NCBI RefSeq assembly: GCF_002198735.1
Contig: NZ_MWLO01000155.1
Location: forward strand, 37,269 to 101,268
Length of the DNA stretch: 64,000 bases
DNA from: Ideonella sp. A 288
GTDB taxonomy: Bacteria; Pseudomonadota; Gammaproteobacteria; Burkholderiales; Burkholderiaceae_C
Direction: 5' to 3'
Positions 43,218-53,123 of the stretch are shown here, in pieces. A program made the translations under genes and the position numbers. How positions within the stretch are numbered: the stretch's first letter is position 1; each line of letters starts with the position of its first letter. The notes under the pieces were generated by a model. The model did not search any database and was not told where the DNA came from. It saw nothing but the letters and a program-made list of their open reading frames with translations.

Positions 43218-43684
43218 ACGATTGGCTGCGCACGCTGTGTTTGCTGGTCTGGCTGGCGATGGCCGGGCCGATGGCCTGGGCCGCCGATGCCAAGCCACTG
43301 GCCGAAGACCCGGTGCTCGAGGCCCGTGTCAACGGTCTGGCAGAGGAACTCCGGTGTCTCGTCTGCCAGAACCAGACCATTGCCGATTCTCATGCGGGCC
43401 TGGCGGTTGACTTGAAGAACCAGATTCGCGAGCAGTTGAAGGCGGGCCGGACCGAACAGCAGGTTCGCGACTTCATGGTCGAACGCTTCGGTGACTTCGT
43501 CCTGTACAGCCCGCCGGTCAAGGCGAGCACGGTCTTGCTGTGGGTGGGGCCGTTCGTGCTGCTGCTGGTGGCCGGCTGGGCGCTGCGCCAGGCCATGCGC
43601 CGGCAGCGGGCGGCCGTGGCCGCGGTGTCGGACGACGTCGATCAGCGGGCGCGGGCTGCCGCGCTGCTGGATAACAAAGGTTGA
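43214..43684 (+). CDS. ccmH: Cytochrome c maturation protein CcmH (CcmL-type)
   Basis: 156 aa with signal peptide (cleavage after AWAAD) and a C-terminal membrane helix (VLLWVGPFVLLLVAGWAL). The redox motif is LRCLVCQNQTIADSHAGLAVDL, canonical for CcmH; VRDFMVERFGDFVLYSPP follows. With CcmG it keeps apocytochrome cysteines reduced. Overlaps ccmG by four bases. Confidence 0.94.
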   Translation: MNDWLRTLCLLVWLAMAGPMAWAADAKPLAEDPVLEARVNGLAEELRCLVCQNQTIADSHAGLAVDLKNQIREQLKAGRTEQQVRDFMVERFGDFVLYSPPVKASTVLLWVGPFVLLLVAGWALRQAMRRQRAAVAAVSDDVDQRARAAALLDNKG

Positions 43685-43699
43685 GGAAGGGCTGCGCGC

Positions 43700-45004
43700 A
43701 TGCTGGCTTTCTGGGGCACTGTCGGACTGCTGATCGCAGCCGCCTTGCTGTTTGTGTTGCCGCCGCTGCTGCGGAGACCCGAGTCTGCGCCACTGGGCGA
43801 GGTGGCCGATCGCCTGGCGCTTGCCGTCCATCGCGAACAACTGGCCGAACTCGATGCGGCATTGGCCCGTGGCAGTCTGTCTGCGCAGGAGCACGCCGAG
43901 GAGCGGGCACAGATCGAGCGTCGGGTTGCCGAAGACCTGCCCATGTCGTCCTCGGACGCGCCGGCGGCACCCGCTGAGCGCCCGTCCACCGCGCGCCGCG
44001 AGGCGCTGGTGCTCGGTGCGGCGGTACCGGCTCTGGCGCTGGCGGTGTACGGCGTGCTCGGTCATCCCGGGCTGATGCAGGCCACTGCGCCTCAGGCGGC
44101 GGCCGCAGCGGCATCGGCCCCGCACACCCTGACGCCTGAGCAGATGGCCGTGATGGTCGAGCGCCTGGCCGAGCGCCTGAAAAGCAACCCGAACGACGCC
44201 GACGGCTGGCACATGCTGGCGCGCTCATACGTCGCTTTTGGCCGCTATCCGGATGCCGCCGTGGCTTACGACAAGGCGGCTGCGCTGTCGCCTCGCGACA
44301 CGCAGGTGCTGGTCGACTATGCCGACACGCTGGCCTTGGTCAATGGTCGAAGCCTCGAAGGTCGGCCCACTGAGTTGGTGCAGGCCGCCTTGGCCATCGA
44401 CCCGAACAACCAGAAGGCCCTGGCCCTGGCCGGCACGGCCGCCTTCAATCGCAAGGACTATGCGGCCGCATTGAGCCATTGGCAGCGCCTGCAGAAGGCC
44501 ATGCCACCCGAATCTGATGGTGCCAAGCGCCTGGTCGCCAGCATCGCGCAGGCACAGGCTGCCCTGGCCGGAGGCGGGACGGCCGTGGCGGCCAGCACGT
44601 CCAATGTCGCACCGACGAATGCCACTGCCAATGCGGCGCCCGGTGCGGCCCCCGTGGCCGGCGCCGAGATCACCGGCGAAGTGCGTGTGGCAGAAGCCTT
44701 GCGCGCCCGCCTGTCGCCTGGTGCCACGCTTTACGTCTTTGCGCGCGCCGTCGAGGGCCCACGCATGCCGCTCGCGGTGTCGCGCACCGCGGCAGGCAGC
44801 TTCCCGTTCCGTTTCGTGCTCGACGATCGCAGCGCGATGTCGCCGCAGGCCCGCCTGTCCAGCCAGTCCCAGGTGATGCTCGGCGCGCGGCTGTCGGCCA
44901 ATGGCAGCGCCACCCCCAGCAGTGGCGACTTGATGGGTACGCTCGGGCCAGTCAAGGTGGGCGCGCGCGATGTGGTGCTGGTGATCGACGGCGTGGTGCC
45001 ATGA
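43700..45004 (+). CDS. ccmI: Cytochrome c maturation protein CcmI (TPR)
   Basis: 434 aa. Two N-terminal membrane helices flank a cytoplasmic loop with AVHREQLAELDAALARGSLS (CcmI signature); a periplasmic TPR region follows (LKSNPNDADGWHMLARSYVAFGRYPDAAVAYDKAAALSP), then a C-terminal beta domain (GATLYVFARAVEGPRMPLAV). CcmI binds apocytochrome C-termini. 15 bp after ccmH. Confidence 0.92.
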   Translation: MLAFWGTVGLLIAAALLFVLPPLLRRPESAPLGEVADRLALAVHREQLAELDAALARGSLSAQEHAEERAQIERRVAEDLPMSSSDAPAAPAERPSTARREALVLGAAVPALALAVYGVLGHPGLMQATAPQAAAAAASAPHTLTPEQMAVMVERLAERLKSNPNDADGWHMLARSYVAFGRYPDAAVAYDKAAALSPRDTQVLVDYADTLALVNGRSLEGRPTELVQAALAIDPNNQKALALAGTAAFNRKDYAAALSHWQRLQKAMPPESDGAKRLVASIAQAQAALAGGGTAVAASTSNVAPTNATANAAPGAAPVAGAEITGEVRVAEALRARLSPGATLYVFARAVEGPRMPLAVSRTAAGSFPFRFVLDDRSAMSPQARLSSQSQVMLGARLSANGSATPSSGDLMGTLGPVKVGARDVVLVIDGVVP

Positions 45005-45017
45005 CGGCCGATGGGCG

Positions 45018-45953
45018 ATGACGCCATCCGCCGAGCCCGGGCACCCGGGGGCCGATGCCTTCGGGCTGCCCTGGGGCACGGGTGTCGCCGCGCTCGCTGC
45101 CGTGACGATCCTGGGCGTGGCCTTGCAGGGCTCGGGTGCCCTGCATCCCGGGTTGCTGGGCAATGCCACGCTGTCGATGCACCTCAGTGTGGCGGCCGCC
45201 AGCCTCTTGGCGCTCGCCACGGTGCTTTACCTGGTCCTGGACGACGCGCGGATCGATCGCCTGGGTCCCTGGGCCTCGCGGTTGGCCCTGCTGGGGGCCC
45301 TGGGGCTGCCGGCCGGGTCGGTGTTGCGGGCGGTGGAGGTCGGCATGCCGATGCTGGTCGATTTCGAGTACCACGCCGGCTTCGAGGCGCCGGCACTGAT
45401 CGCCGGTGGCGCTGTGCTGGCCTACCTGCGCATCGAGCAGGCCTGGCGCACTCGCCGGGCAGGTGCGCTGGTGCTGGGCCTGTCGCTCGCTGCGCTGGCG
45501 CTCGATGCCTGGCTCATGTCGGTGGCCGAAGGCGTGCCTTCTTCCCTCGGCCAGGTCATGGACGGCCACCTGGTGGGCCTGTGGCACCTGGGCGGCAAGG
45601 TCGGCGTGCTTGCGTCGGTGGTGCTGGCGCTGTGGACTGTCCTGCACACCCGGACGAACCAGGTGGCGTCGGTGCCTCTCGAGCACGCGCTGCGGGTGGC
45701 CATGAGCATCGGCCTGTCGGGCTTCACCCTGGCCTTGCTCAGTGCCATGGCGTTGACCGTGCTGCCCGGACCCACCCCGCAAGCGCTGTCGCGCGGCCTG
45801 GCAGGTGGCATGGTGTGGGTGTGCTTCGTGGCCCTGTACCTGGTGTGGCAGAGGGCGCGCGTGGCCGCGCCGGTGCTCAGCGCCTGGATCGCCGGTACGT
45901 TGATCCCGGCAGCCGTGGCCTATCACTTGATCGTCGGCCCGGCCTGGTCATGA
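45018..45953 (+). CDS. Multi-pass membrane protein of unknown function
   Basis: 311 aa with about eight hydrophobic segments (for example VAALAAVTILGVALQGSG, LSVAAASLLALATVLYLVL, LVLGLSLAALALDAWL, VGVLASVVLALWTVL). Conserved-looking His residues occur at helix ends (SMHLSV, FEYHAGFEAP, DGHLVGLWHLGGK, YHLIV), so haem binding is possible, but there is no WWD motif of CcmC/CcmF/CcsA. It sits 13 bp after ccmI and overlaps a thioredoxin-like gene, so a role in cytochrome assembly or electron transfer is likely. I do not recognise the family. Confidence 0.7.
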   Translation: MTPSAEPGHPGADAFGLPWGTGVAALAAVTILGVALQGSGALHPGLLGNATLSMHLSVAAASLLALATVLYLVLDDARIDRLGPWASRLALLGALGLPAGSVLRAVEVGMPMLVDFEYHAGFEAPALIAGGAVLAYLRIEQAWRTRRAGALVLGLSLAALALDAWLMSVAEGVPSSLGQVMDGHLVGLWHLGGKVGVLASVVLALWTVLHTRTNQVASVPLEHALRVAMSIGLSGFTLALLSAMALTVLPGPTPQALSRGLAGGMVWVCFVALYLVWQRARVAAPVLSAWIAGTLIPAAVAYHLIVGPAWS

Positions 45954-46549
45954 GCTCGCCGGCGCACCCGGATGACGACTTGGTGGGCCGGTCACCGGCA
46001 ATCGCTCGACGCCGGTGGATGTTCGCCGGGCTCGGGCTCGGAACGCTCGCGATCTGGCAAGGTCGCCGGATGTGGCCGGGTGCTGTGGACGAGGCAAAGC
46101 ATGCTGGGGTGCCGTCGTACTTTGCCGACCTGCCGGTCGCCCGTCTCGATGGCACGCCCGACCGGCTGACCGCTTCGGCGCCGGGATTGCGCGTGGTGAA
46201 CTTCTGGGCGCGCTGGTGCGGTCCCTGCCGCCGCGAGCTGCCGAGCCTGCAGCGCCTGGCCGATCGTTTGATGCGCCACCGCATTGCCCTGTGGACCGTC
46301 GCCCTCGACGATGACGCGTTTGCCTTGCGCGAGTACCTTCGCGGCCTCGACCTGCCTCGCTTGCCGGCCTGGCGACTGGCACCCGAGGACGCACCTGCCG
46401 CGCTGTCGCTGACGAGCCTGCCGCAAACCCTGGTGCTGGGCCGCAACGCCCGGATCCTGGAGCGGCTGGTGGGCGCTCGCGAATGGGATCGCGACGACGA
46501 GGTGGCCCGACTGATGGACCTCGACCGCCGGGACGCCGCCGGCGCCTGA
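45950..46549 (+). CDS. TlpA-like thioredoxin-fold protein
   Basis: 199 aa; an anchor (WMFAGLGLGTLAIWQG) behind an Arg-rich start, then LRVVNFWARWCGPCRRELPSLQRL with the WCGPC active site and LTSLPQTLVLGRNA with the cis-Pro. A second periplasmic thiol-disulfide protein beside CcmG; it may supply reductant for the many CxxCH sites or serve another substrate. ATGA overlap with the membrane protein upstream. Confidence 0.85.
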   Translation: MSSPAHPDDDLVGRSPAIARRRWMFAGLGLGTLAIWQGRRMWPGAVDEAKHAGVPSYFADLPVARLDGTPDRLTASAPGLRVVNFWARWCGPCRRELPSLQRLADRLMRHRIALWTVALDDDAFALREYLRGLDLPRLPAWRLAPEDAPAALSLTSLPQTLVLGRNARILERLVGAREWDRDDEVARLMDLDRRDAAGA

Positions 46550-46551
46550 AC

Positions 46552-48102
46552 ATGCACACGGCGTCGCGCAGGACCTGGCCCTCGGCGGCGCCCCCGCCCG
46601 CAGCACCTCCGCCGTCGCAGCCGCAGCCGCCGGCTGAATCGCCGATCGGACTGCGCCTTCGCCACAAGGGCCTGCTGGCGTTGTTGGCGGTGATCAGCCT
46701 GATCGCCTTGCTGTTCTCGCTGGTCCTGGCCTACCGCGCGAGCATGGAACAGGATTTCGACCGGCTCGAACGCACGCGGCGGGCTGGCGTGATGGCGGCT
46801 GACCTGGCACAGACCCAGGCGCTGGCCTTGAGTGAACTGGGCACCCAACTGGGCGGCAGCCAGGGCGACACCATCGACGTCGATGCGATCGAGCGCTCTC
46901 TGTCGCGTCTGGCGGCCCAGGCGCACGCGCTCGAGGCGGCCGGCTTCACCAGTGGCATCGAGGATGCTGCCCTCGTGCGCGCGCGGGAAGACCTGCTGCA
47001 ACGGCGCGATCGCGTGGCGCTGCTGGCCCTGCGCGCGCAACTCGAGGCCGCCCTCGAGTCGACGGGACGGCACACGCAGGCCCGCGAAGCGCTGTCGGCC
47101 GTTCAGGTGGCGCGCGTGCACGAGCGCGGGCGGGCGGTGGCCGTGACCCTGGCCGCGGCAGCCATCCTGGGCACGGCGCTGGTCGGCGTCGTGGTGGTGT
47201 TCTTCTTCACGAGGCTGAGCAGCGACATCGCCCGCCTGAGGGCCCGCGCCCTGGCGGTGGTGGCAGGTGATCGGCAGGCGGACCGCACCATCGAGCGAGA
47301 CGACGAGCTGGGCGAGCTCGGCTCGGCAATCGACGTCATGGTTGCAGCGCTGGCCGCCCGCGAGCATGACCTGGGCATCGAGCGGCGGAATGTTTTCCAC
47401 CAGGAGAAGATGGCCACCATCGGTGCCCTGGCCGCGGGGGTGCTCAACGACATCGGCAATCCGATCGCGGCCATCGATGGCCTGGCTCGTGCGATGCGGG
47501 ACGAGCGCGAAGCCGGATCCCTGAGGTACGACAACCCGCTGTGCGACCCCGAGAACATCCTTCGCGAGACGACCCGGCTGCAGATCATCACGCGCCAGAT
47601 CGCCGAACTGGCGGCGCCGCCGTCCAGCCGCACCGAACTGCTCAGCCTGAACGACGTCGTGCGCAGCGCGCTGTTGTTGGCACACTTCGATCCGCGCGTC
47701 AACGGTGTGCGCATCGACACCGAGTTCGACCCCCAGCTTCCCGCGGTCGACGGCGTCGGGGACCGTCTGCTGCAGCTCGTGCTCAACCTGCTGGTGAATG
47801 CCGCCGACGCCGTGCGGGGAGCGGTCGCCGGCTCGCCGCTGATCTCCATCAAGACACGTCGGCATGGGCATGGCGCGGAATTGCTGCTTGCGGATAATGG
47901 CTGCGGCATGGACCCCAACACCCTCGCACGCGCCTTCGATCCGCTGTTCACCACCAAGCCCGCCGGCCAAGGCACGGGCTTGGGTCTACCCCTTTGCCGA
48001 GAGATCGCCCAGCAGCATGGCGGCGCGCTGTCGATCGAATCGACGCCCGGCTTCGGAACCCAGGTGACCTTGTACCTTCCCGGCCCCGAGGCCGGGGCAT
48101 GA
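46552..48102 (+). CDS. Membrane sensor histidine kinase with HAMP domain and altered H-box
   Basis: 516 aa. Pro-rich cytoplasmic start, membrane helix (LLALLAVISLIALLFSLVL), periplasmic helical sensor (about 60-200), second helix (LGTALVGVVVVFFF), HAMP, then EKMATIGALAAGVLNDIGNPIAA. The expected phosphoacceptor in AHEI.NP is here LNDIGNP: Asn299 replaces His. The ATPase motifs are intact (LVLNLLVNAADAV, LADNGCGMD, FDPLFTTKP, GQGTGLGL). It is followed by the sigma54 activator. It may be a phosphatase or pseudokinase, or use an unusual residue. Confidence 0.87.
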   Translation: MHTASRRTWPSAAPPPAAPPPSQPQPPAESPIGLRLRHKGLLALLAVISLIALLFSLVLAYRASMEQDFDRLERTRRAGVMAADLAQTQALALSELGTQLGGSQGDTIDVDAIERSLSRLAAQAHALEAAGFTSGIEDAALVRAREDLLQRRDRVALLALRAQLEAALESTGRHTQAREALSAVQVARVHERGRAVAVTLAAAAILGTALVGVVVVFFFTRLSSDIARLRARALAVVAGDRQADRTIERDDELGELGSAIDVMVAALAAREHDLGIERRNVFHQEKMATIGALAAGVLNDIGNPIAAIDGLARAMRDEREAGSLRYDNPLCDPENILRETTRLQIITRQIAELAAPPSSRTELLSLNDVVRSALLLAHFDPRVNGVRIDTEFDPQLPAVDGVGDRLLQLVLNLLVNAADAVRGAVAGSPLISIKTRRHGHGAELLLADNGCGMDPNTLARAFDPLFTTKPAGQGTGLGLPLCREIAQQHGGALSIESTPGFGTQVTLYLPGPEAGA

Positions 48103-48228
48103 GCACGCCGCGACGTTCTCGAGCGCACCTCTCGAAGCGCGCCGTGCGCAGGGCCGTCCGATGAGCCGGGCGCCCGCCACCTCACCCGACATCGATCGCG
48201 CGGTCTGGTGCCGGCGATCACAGCCATC

Positions 48229-49629
<1,401 letters not shown>

Positions 49630-49656
49630 GTGGGCTGTGCACCGCCCGTGTGCGAT

Positions 49657-49672
49657 TGGCAAGCTTCTTGCC
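49657..49672 (+). promoter_or_regulatory. Sigma54 (-24/-12) promoter downstream of the activator gene
   Basis: TGGCAAGCTTCTTGCC, GG at 49658 and GC at 49670. The predicted start near 49683 leaves a very short leader for the Sel1 protein gene. Confidence 0.55.
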
Positions 49673-49692
49673 TGTTCGATGGCATGAGATCC

Positions 49693-50193
49693 ATGACCCG
49701 TATCGCCTGCCGCCTCGGCCTGCTGCTTGCGCTGGCCTGCAATGGTGCGATGGCTCAGATCGACGCGAAGGCCCTGACCGAACGTGCCGAGGCCGCATTT
49801 CGCACCGGAGACCTGATCGTCGCCATGGGCCTGCTGCGGCAGGCTGCCGATGCCGGACACGGTCCTGCCCAATCGCGTCTGGCCGACATGCTCGATGCCG
49901 CCGAGCAGGATGCAGAGGCCGTGGTCTGGTATCGCAAGGCCGCGGCGCAGAACGACGCGCATGGCGAGTATGGGCTCGGCCGCATGCTGGCGCACGGCGA
50001 GGGTGTGGCCCGCGATCCAGTGGAGGCCGTGCGCTGGTATCGACTGGCCGCCGAGAAGAATCATGTGTTCGCGATCGAAGCTCTGGCGCGCGCCCACCGC
50101 AGCGGCGATCTCGGCATAGAGCGCAACCTCGCCGAGGCCGATCGTCTGGAACAGCGCGCCAAGACCCTGCGCGACGCAGCCAAGAAACCGTGA
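49693..50193 (+). CDS. Exported Sel1-repeat protein
   Basis: 166 aa; signal peptide ending CNGAMAQ. Sel1-like repeats: GLLRQAADAGHGPAQSRLADML, AVVWYRKAAAQNDAHGEYGLGRML and AVRWYRLAAEKNHVFAIEALARA. Such solenoids mediate protein contacts in the envelope. It lies just after a sigma54 promoter and before a cytochrome and two propeller proteins. ATG 49684 is an alternative start. Confidence 0.8.
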   Translation: MTRIACRLGLLLALACNGAMAQIDAKALTERAEAAFRTGDLIVAMGLLRQAADAGHGPAQSRLADMLDAAEQDAEAVVWYRKAAAQNDAHGEYGLGRMLAHGEGVARDPVEAVRWYRLAAEKNHVFAIEALARAHRSGDLGIERNLAEADRLEQRAKTLRDAAKKP

Positions 50194-50207
50194 CGGCGGT
50201 CGATCGA

Positions 50208-50552
50208 ATGACCCGGCGAGTCCCGAATCCGGTGGTCGGCACCCGCGCATTCCTGAGAACGGGAATCCTGCTTTGGTTCGGCATTGCAGCGGCGGCCGGC
50301 GCTGCGCACGCCGCCGATCCCGGCAAGGGCCGATCGCTCTACACCTCACATTGCATGGTCTGTCACGGTGAGCGCGGCGAGCCGGTGTGGCCGGGGGCAC
50401 CGGATTTTCGCCGGCCCGGTGCATTGCTCAAGACCGACGCGCAGTTCCTGACTTTGCTGAGACAAGGGCGTGGCGTGATGCCCGGCTACATGGCCGTGAT
50501 GCGGGATCGCGACATGCTCGACCTGATGGCTTTCCTGAGGACATTGAATTGA
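50208..50552 (+). CDS. Monohaem class I cytochrome c
   Basis: 114 aa with signal peptide (ending AAHAAD), one haem site SHCMVCHGERGEPVWPGAPD and Met ligand candidates in GVMPGYMAVM. Soluble periplasmic carrier. The sequence TTCCTG-AGAA-CGGGAA at 50250-50265, within the signal peptide codons, matches the putative activator motif in all but one core base. The stop overlaps the next start (TGATG). Confidence 0.87.
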   Translation: MTRRVPNPVVGTRAFLRTGILLWFGIAAAAGAAHAADPGKGRSLYTSHCMVCHGERGEPVWPGAPDFRRPGALLKTDAQFLTLLRQGRGVMPGYMAVMRDRDMLDLMAFLRTLN

Positions 50553-51616
50553 TGAATTCCTACGTAGCGCGCGCCGTGGCCACCGCTGCCACGCTCCTCG
50601 CCGCCGCTGCCGCCTGGGGCCAGCCGGCGTCAGCGCCTTGGCGGGTGGTCGACAGCTTCGAAGTCGGACCGACGATTTACGTGCGTTCGCTGAAGGCCGA
50701 GCCCTCCAAGGGCGCCATGTGGGTGGGCACCTCGGCCGGGGTCCATGAAGTCGACCTGACCACCCTGAAGCCACGCAACACCTTCACCCGCAAGGACGGG
50801 CTGGCCAACGAGTACGTGTTCTCGGTTGGCATCGACCATCGGGGCAACAAGTGGTTCGGCACCAATGCCGGAGGCGCTTCGCGGTTCAAGGATGGCCAGT
50901 GGAAGACCTTCTTCCCGATGCACGGCCTGGCCGACTACTGGATCTACTCGTTCGCCTCGCAGAAGGACGGAACACTCTGGATCGGCACCTGGGCGGGTGC
51001 CAACCGCGTCGATGCCAAGACCGGCAAGTTCACCACCTATGTCAAGCAACTGATCAACGAGTGGGTCTATGGCCTTGGTGTCGACTCGAAGGACCGGGTG
51101 TGGTTCGGTACGGAGGGCGGCGTCACCTTGTACGACGGCAAGACCTGGAAGAGTTGGACCCACAAGGATGGGCTCGGCGCCCCGAACGACGATCAACTGC
51201 CGTTCTCGGCCAACACCGGCCTCGGCACACGCACCCGGCATGACCTGACCACCTCGCTCGAGGGCAAGGCCACCTACAACCCCAACTACGTCTTCTCGAT
51301 CCACGTCTCGCCCGACGACAACGTCTGGGCAGGCACCTGGGGTGGTGGCGTCTCCCGCTACGACGGCAAGCGTTGGACCAACCTCAACAGCAAGAATGGG
51401 CTGGTCGGCAACATCGTCTACTCGATTGCCCAGAGCCCGGACGGAGCGATGTGGTTCGGCACCAACAAAGGTGTCTCGCGTTACGACGGCAAGGTTTGGC
51501 AAAGCATCACCAAGCAAAACGGCTTGCTGGAAGACAACGTTTATGCGCTCGAGATCGCCCCGGGCGGCGAAGTCTGGGCCGGCACCCGCCGCGGCGTGAC
51601 GCGCATCGGGCGCTGA
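50552..51616 (+). CDS. Exported two-component-regulator-type beta-propeller protein
   Basis: 354 aa: signal peptide (ending AAAAWGQ) and Reg_prop-type repeats, each like DGLANEYVFSVGIDHRGNKWFGT, DGTLWIGTWAGANRVD, DRVWFGTEGGVTLYDGKTW, DGAMWFGTNKGVSRYDGKVW. These usually form the periplasmic sensor part of hybrid kinases, but here the propeller stands alone with no transmembrane or kinase domain. Encoded with a cytochrome and a second such propeller, it may be a binding or sensing partner; function inferred only from context. Confidence 0.83.
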   Translation: MNSYVARAVATAATLLAAAAAWGQPASAPWRVVDSFEVGPTIYVRSLKAEPSKGAMWVGTSAGVHEVDLTTLKPRNTFTRKDGLANEYVFSVGIDHRGNKWFGTNAGGASRFKDGQWKTFFPMHGLADYWIYSFASQKDGTLWIGTWAGANRVDAKTGKFTTYVKQLINEWVYGLGVDSKDRVWFGTEGGVTLYDGKTWKSWTHKDGLGAPNDDQLPFSANTGLGTRTRHDLTTSLEGKATYNPNYVFSIHVSPDDNVWAGTWGGGVSRYDGKRWTNLNSKNGLVGNIVYSIAQSPDGAMWFGTNKGVSRYDGKVWQSITKQNGLLEDNVYALEIAPGGEVWAGTRRGVTRIGR

Positions 51617-51664
51617 GCCCTCACCGCATTCGCATTGCACAAGGGCACGAGGAGGCCCATCGCC

Positions 51665-52975
51665 ATGGAACTTGGACATAAATCGCTCGGCCTGTTGGCC
51701 ATCGCTGCAGCGGGCATCGTCGCTGGGGCCTACAGCCTCGGTCAGCAAAAGGCCGCAGCCCCGGCGGCCGCGCCGGCGACGGTGGCTGCTGCGCCTGCCG
51801 CGACGGCGGCACCCGCAGCCGCGGTGCCGCCCGCCAACGCCCCGTCGCAGGCAGCCCTCGCCGACGGAGCCGTGCCGCCCGCGGGGCATCCGCCCATGCC
51901 CCAGGCTGCCGCAGCCGCGCCTGAACGGGAAGGCAAGGTGCAGGTCGATCCGAACGCGAAGTTCGTCCACTTCAGGGTCGGAAACCGCAACGTCAAGGAC
52001 ATCTTCAGCGATGGCGACACGCTGTGGGTGGGCACCTCGGGCGGCGTGATCCGCTACGAAACCAAGACCGACCAGTACAAGCTGTTCGACACCCGCAGTG
52101 GCCTGTTGTCCAACGGCGTGTTCCACGTCAGCCGGGTCGATGGTCGTTTGGCGGTCGGCACCTACGGCGGTGGCCTCAGCTTGCTCGACGAGAAGACGGG
52201 GCAGTGGGAAACCTACAACATCCCGGATGGACTGGGCGACGCCTTCGTCTACGACCTGCTCAAGACCAAGAACGGCGACCTCTGGATCGCCACCTGGTCT
52301 GGCGTCAACCGCATCAAGGGTGGCAACCTCAAGGACCGCTCCAAGTGGGAGTTGCACACGGTTGAAAGCACCAAGGGCGGGTTGCCGAACGACTGGGTAT
52401 ACGGCCTGGCCGAAGGCAAGAACGGCGAGGTCTGGCTGGCCACCGAGGGGGGCTTGGCCCATTTCACGGCCGGCAAATGGGAGAACTGGAACCACGCCAA
52501 GGGTCTGGGCGCCCCGTACGAAAAGGTCAAGAACGACCTGGCCTTCAAGAACGACCCGGCCAAGGTGTCGAGCCACCATGCCAAACAGAAGCAGGAAATG
52601 GGTCTGCAGGGCATCGACGCGGCCTACAACCCGAATTACATCGTATCCCTGGCGGTCGATCGCGACGGTGTGGTTTGGGCCGGCACCTGGGGTGGTGGGT
52701 TGTCCCGCTACGACGGCAAGGCCTGGAAGCACTTCACCGTGGCCGAAGGCTTGCCGGGCAATCATGTCTTCATGCTGCACATCGACGACAAAGGCACGAT
52801 GTGGATCGGCACCAACAACGGGCTGGCACGCAGGGAGGCCGACGGCAAGTTCACCGTGCTCACCACCGCTGACGGACTGTTCTCGAACACCGTGTTCTCG
52901 ATGGCCTCGAATGGCTCTGGCAACCTCTGGGTGGGCAGCTTTGGCGGCGTGGCGCACCTGACTTCCGTGAAGTGA
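51665..52975 (+). CDS. Membrane-anchored two-component-regulator-type beta-propeller protein
   Basis: 436 aa, GAGGAGG ribosome site. An N-terminal hydrophobic helix (LLAIAAAGIVAGAYSLG) and a long Ala/Pro linker (about 30-85) precede repeats related to those of the previous gene: LWVGTSGGVIRYETKTD, GDLWIATWSGVNRIKGG, GEVWLATEGGLAHFTAG, GVVWAGTWGGGLSRYDGKAW, GTMWIGTNNGLARREADG. The shared long insertion (NPNYI/VxSI/L) shows that the two arose by duplication. Probably tethered to the inner membrane facing the periplasm. Confidence 0.82.
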   Translation: MELGHKSLGLLAIAAAGIVAGAYSLGQQKAAAPAAAPATVAAAPAATAAPAAAVPPANAPSQAALADGAVPPAGHPPMPQAAAAAPEREGKVQVDPNAKFVHFRVGNRNVKDIFSDGDTLWVGTSGGVIRYETKTDQYKLFDTRSGLLSNGVFHVSRVDGRLAVGTYGGGLSLLDEKTGQWETYNIPDGLGDAFVYDLLKTKNGDLWIATWSGVNRIKGGNLKDRSKWELHTVESTKGGLPNDWVYGLAEGKNGEVWLATEGGLAHFTAGKWENWNHAKGLGAPYEKVKNDLAFKNDPAKVSSHHAKQKQEMGLQGIDAAYNPNYIVSLAVDRDGVVWAGTWGGGLSRYDGKAWKHFTVAEGLPGNHVFMLHIDDKGTMWIGTNNGLARREADGKFTVLTTADGLFSNTVFSMASNGSGNLWVGSFGGVAHLTSVK

Positions 52976-52982
52976 CGCGAGA

Positions 52983-53005
52983 CGCCCACCGACCCAAGGT
53001 GGGTG
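52983..53005 (+). terminator. Hairpin after the propeller operon
   Basis: CGCCCACC-GACCCAA-GGTGGGTG, 8-bp stem with one G-T pair, right after the stop of the second propeller gene; weak T-run. Confidence 0.4.
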
Positions 53006-53096
53006 ATTTGCCCCGTTCAGGGTGGGCTGTACACCCGTTTTCCTGATCTAGCGCAATTCTTCACGCGCTGTGCCGGGCAGCGGAGTCCGGCAGGGC

Positions 53097-53112
53097 TGGC
53101 ACAGATACCGCT
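53097..53112 (+). promoter_or_regulatory. Possible sigma54 promoter before the sigma factor gene
   Basis: TGGCACAGATACCGCT has the GG-N10-GC spacing and a good -24, but the -12 is CCGC instead of TTGC, and the start would fall almost on the ATG at 53124. Confidence 0.35.
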
Positions 53113-53123
53113 TATGTGCAGCC

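Noticed and set aside
50630..52957. 775-codon minus-strand frame opposite the two propeller genes
   Set aside because: It spans two clear plus-strand genes and the gap between them; shadow of GC bias.
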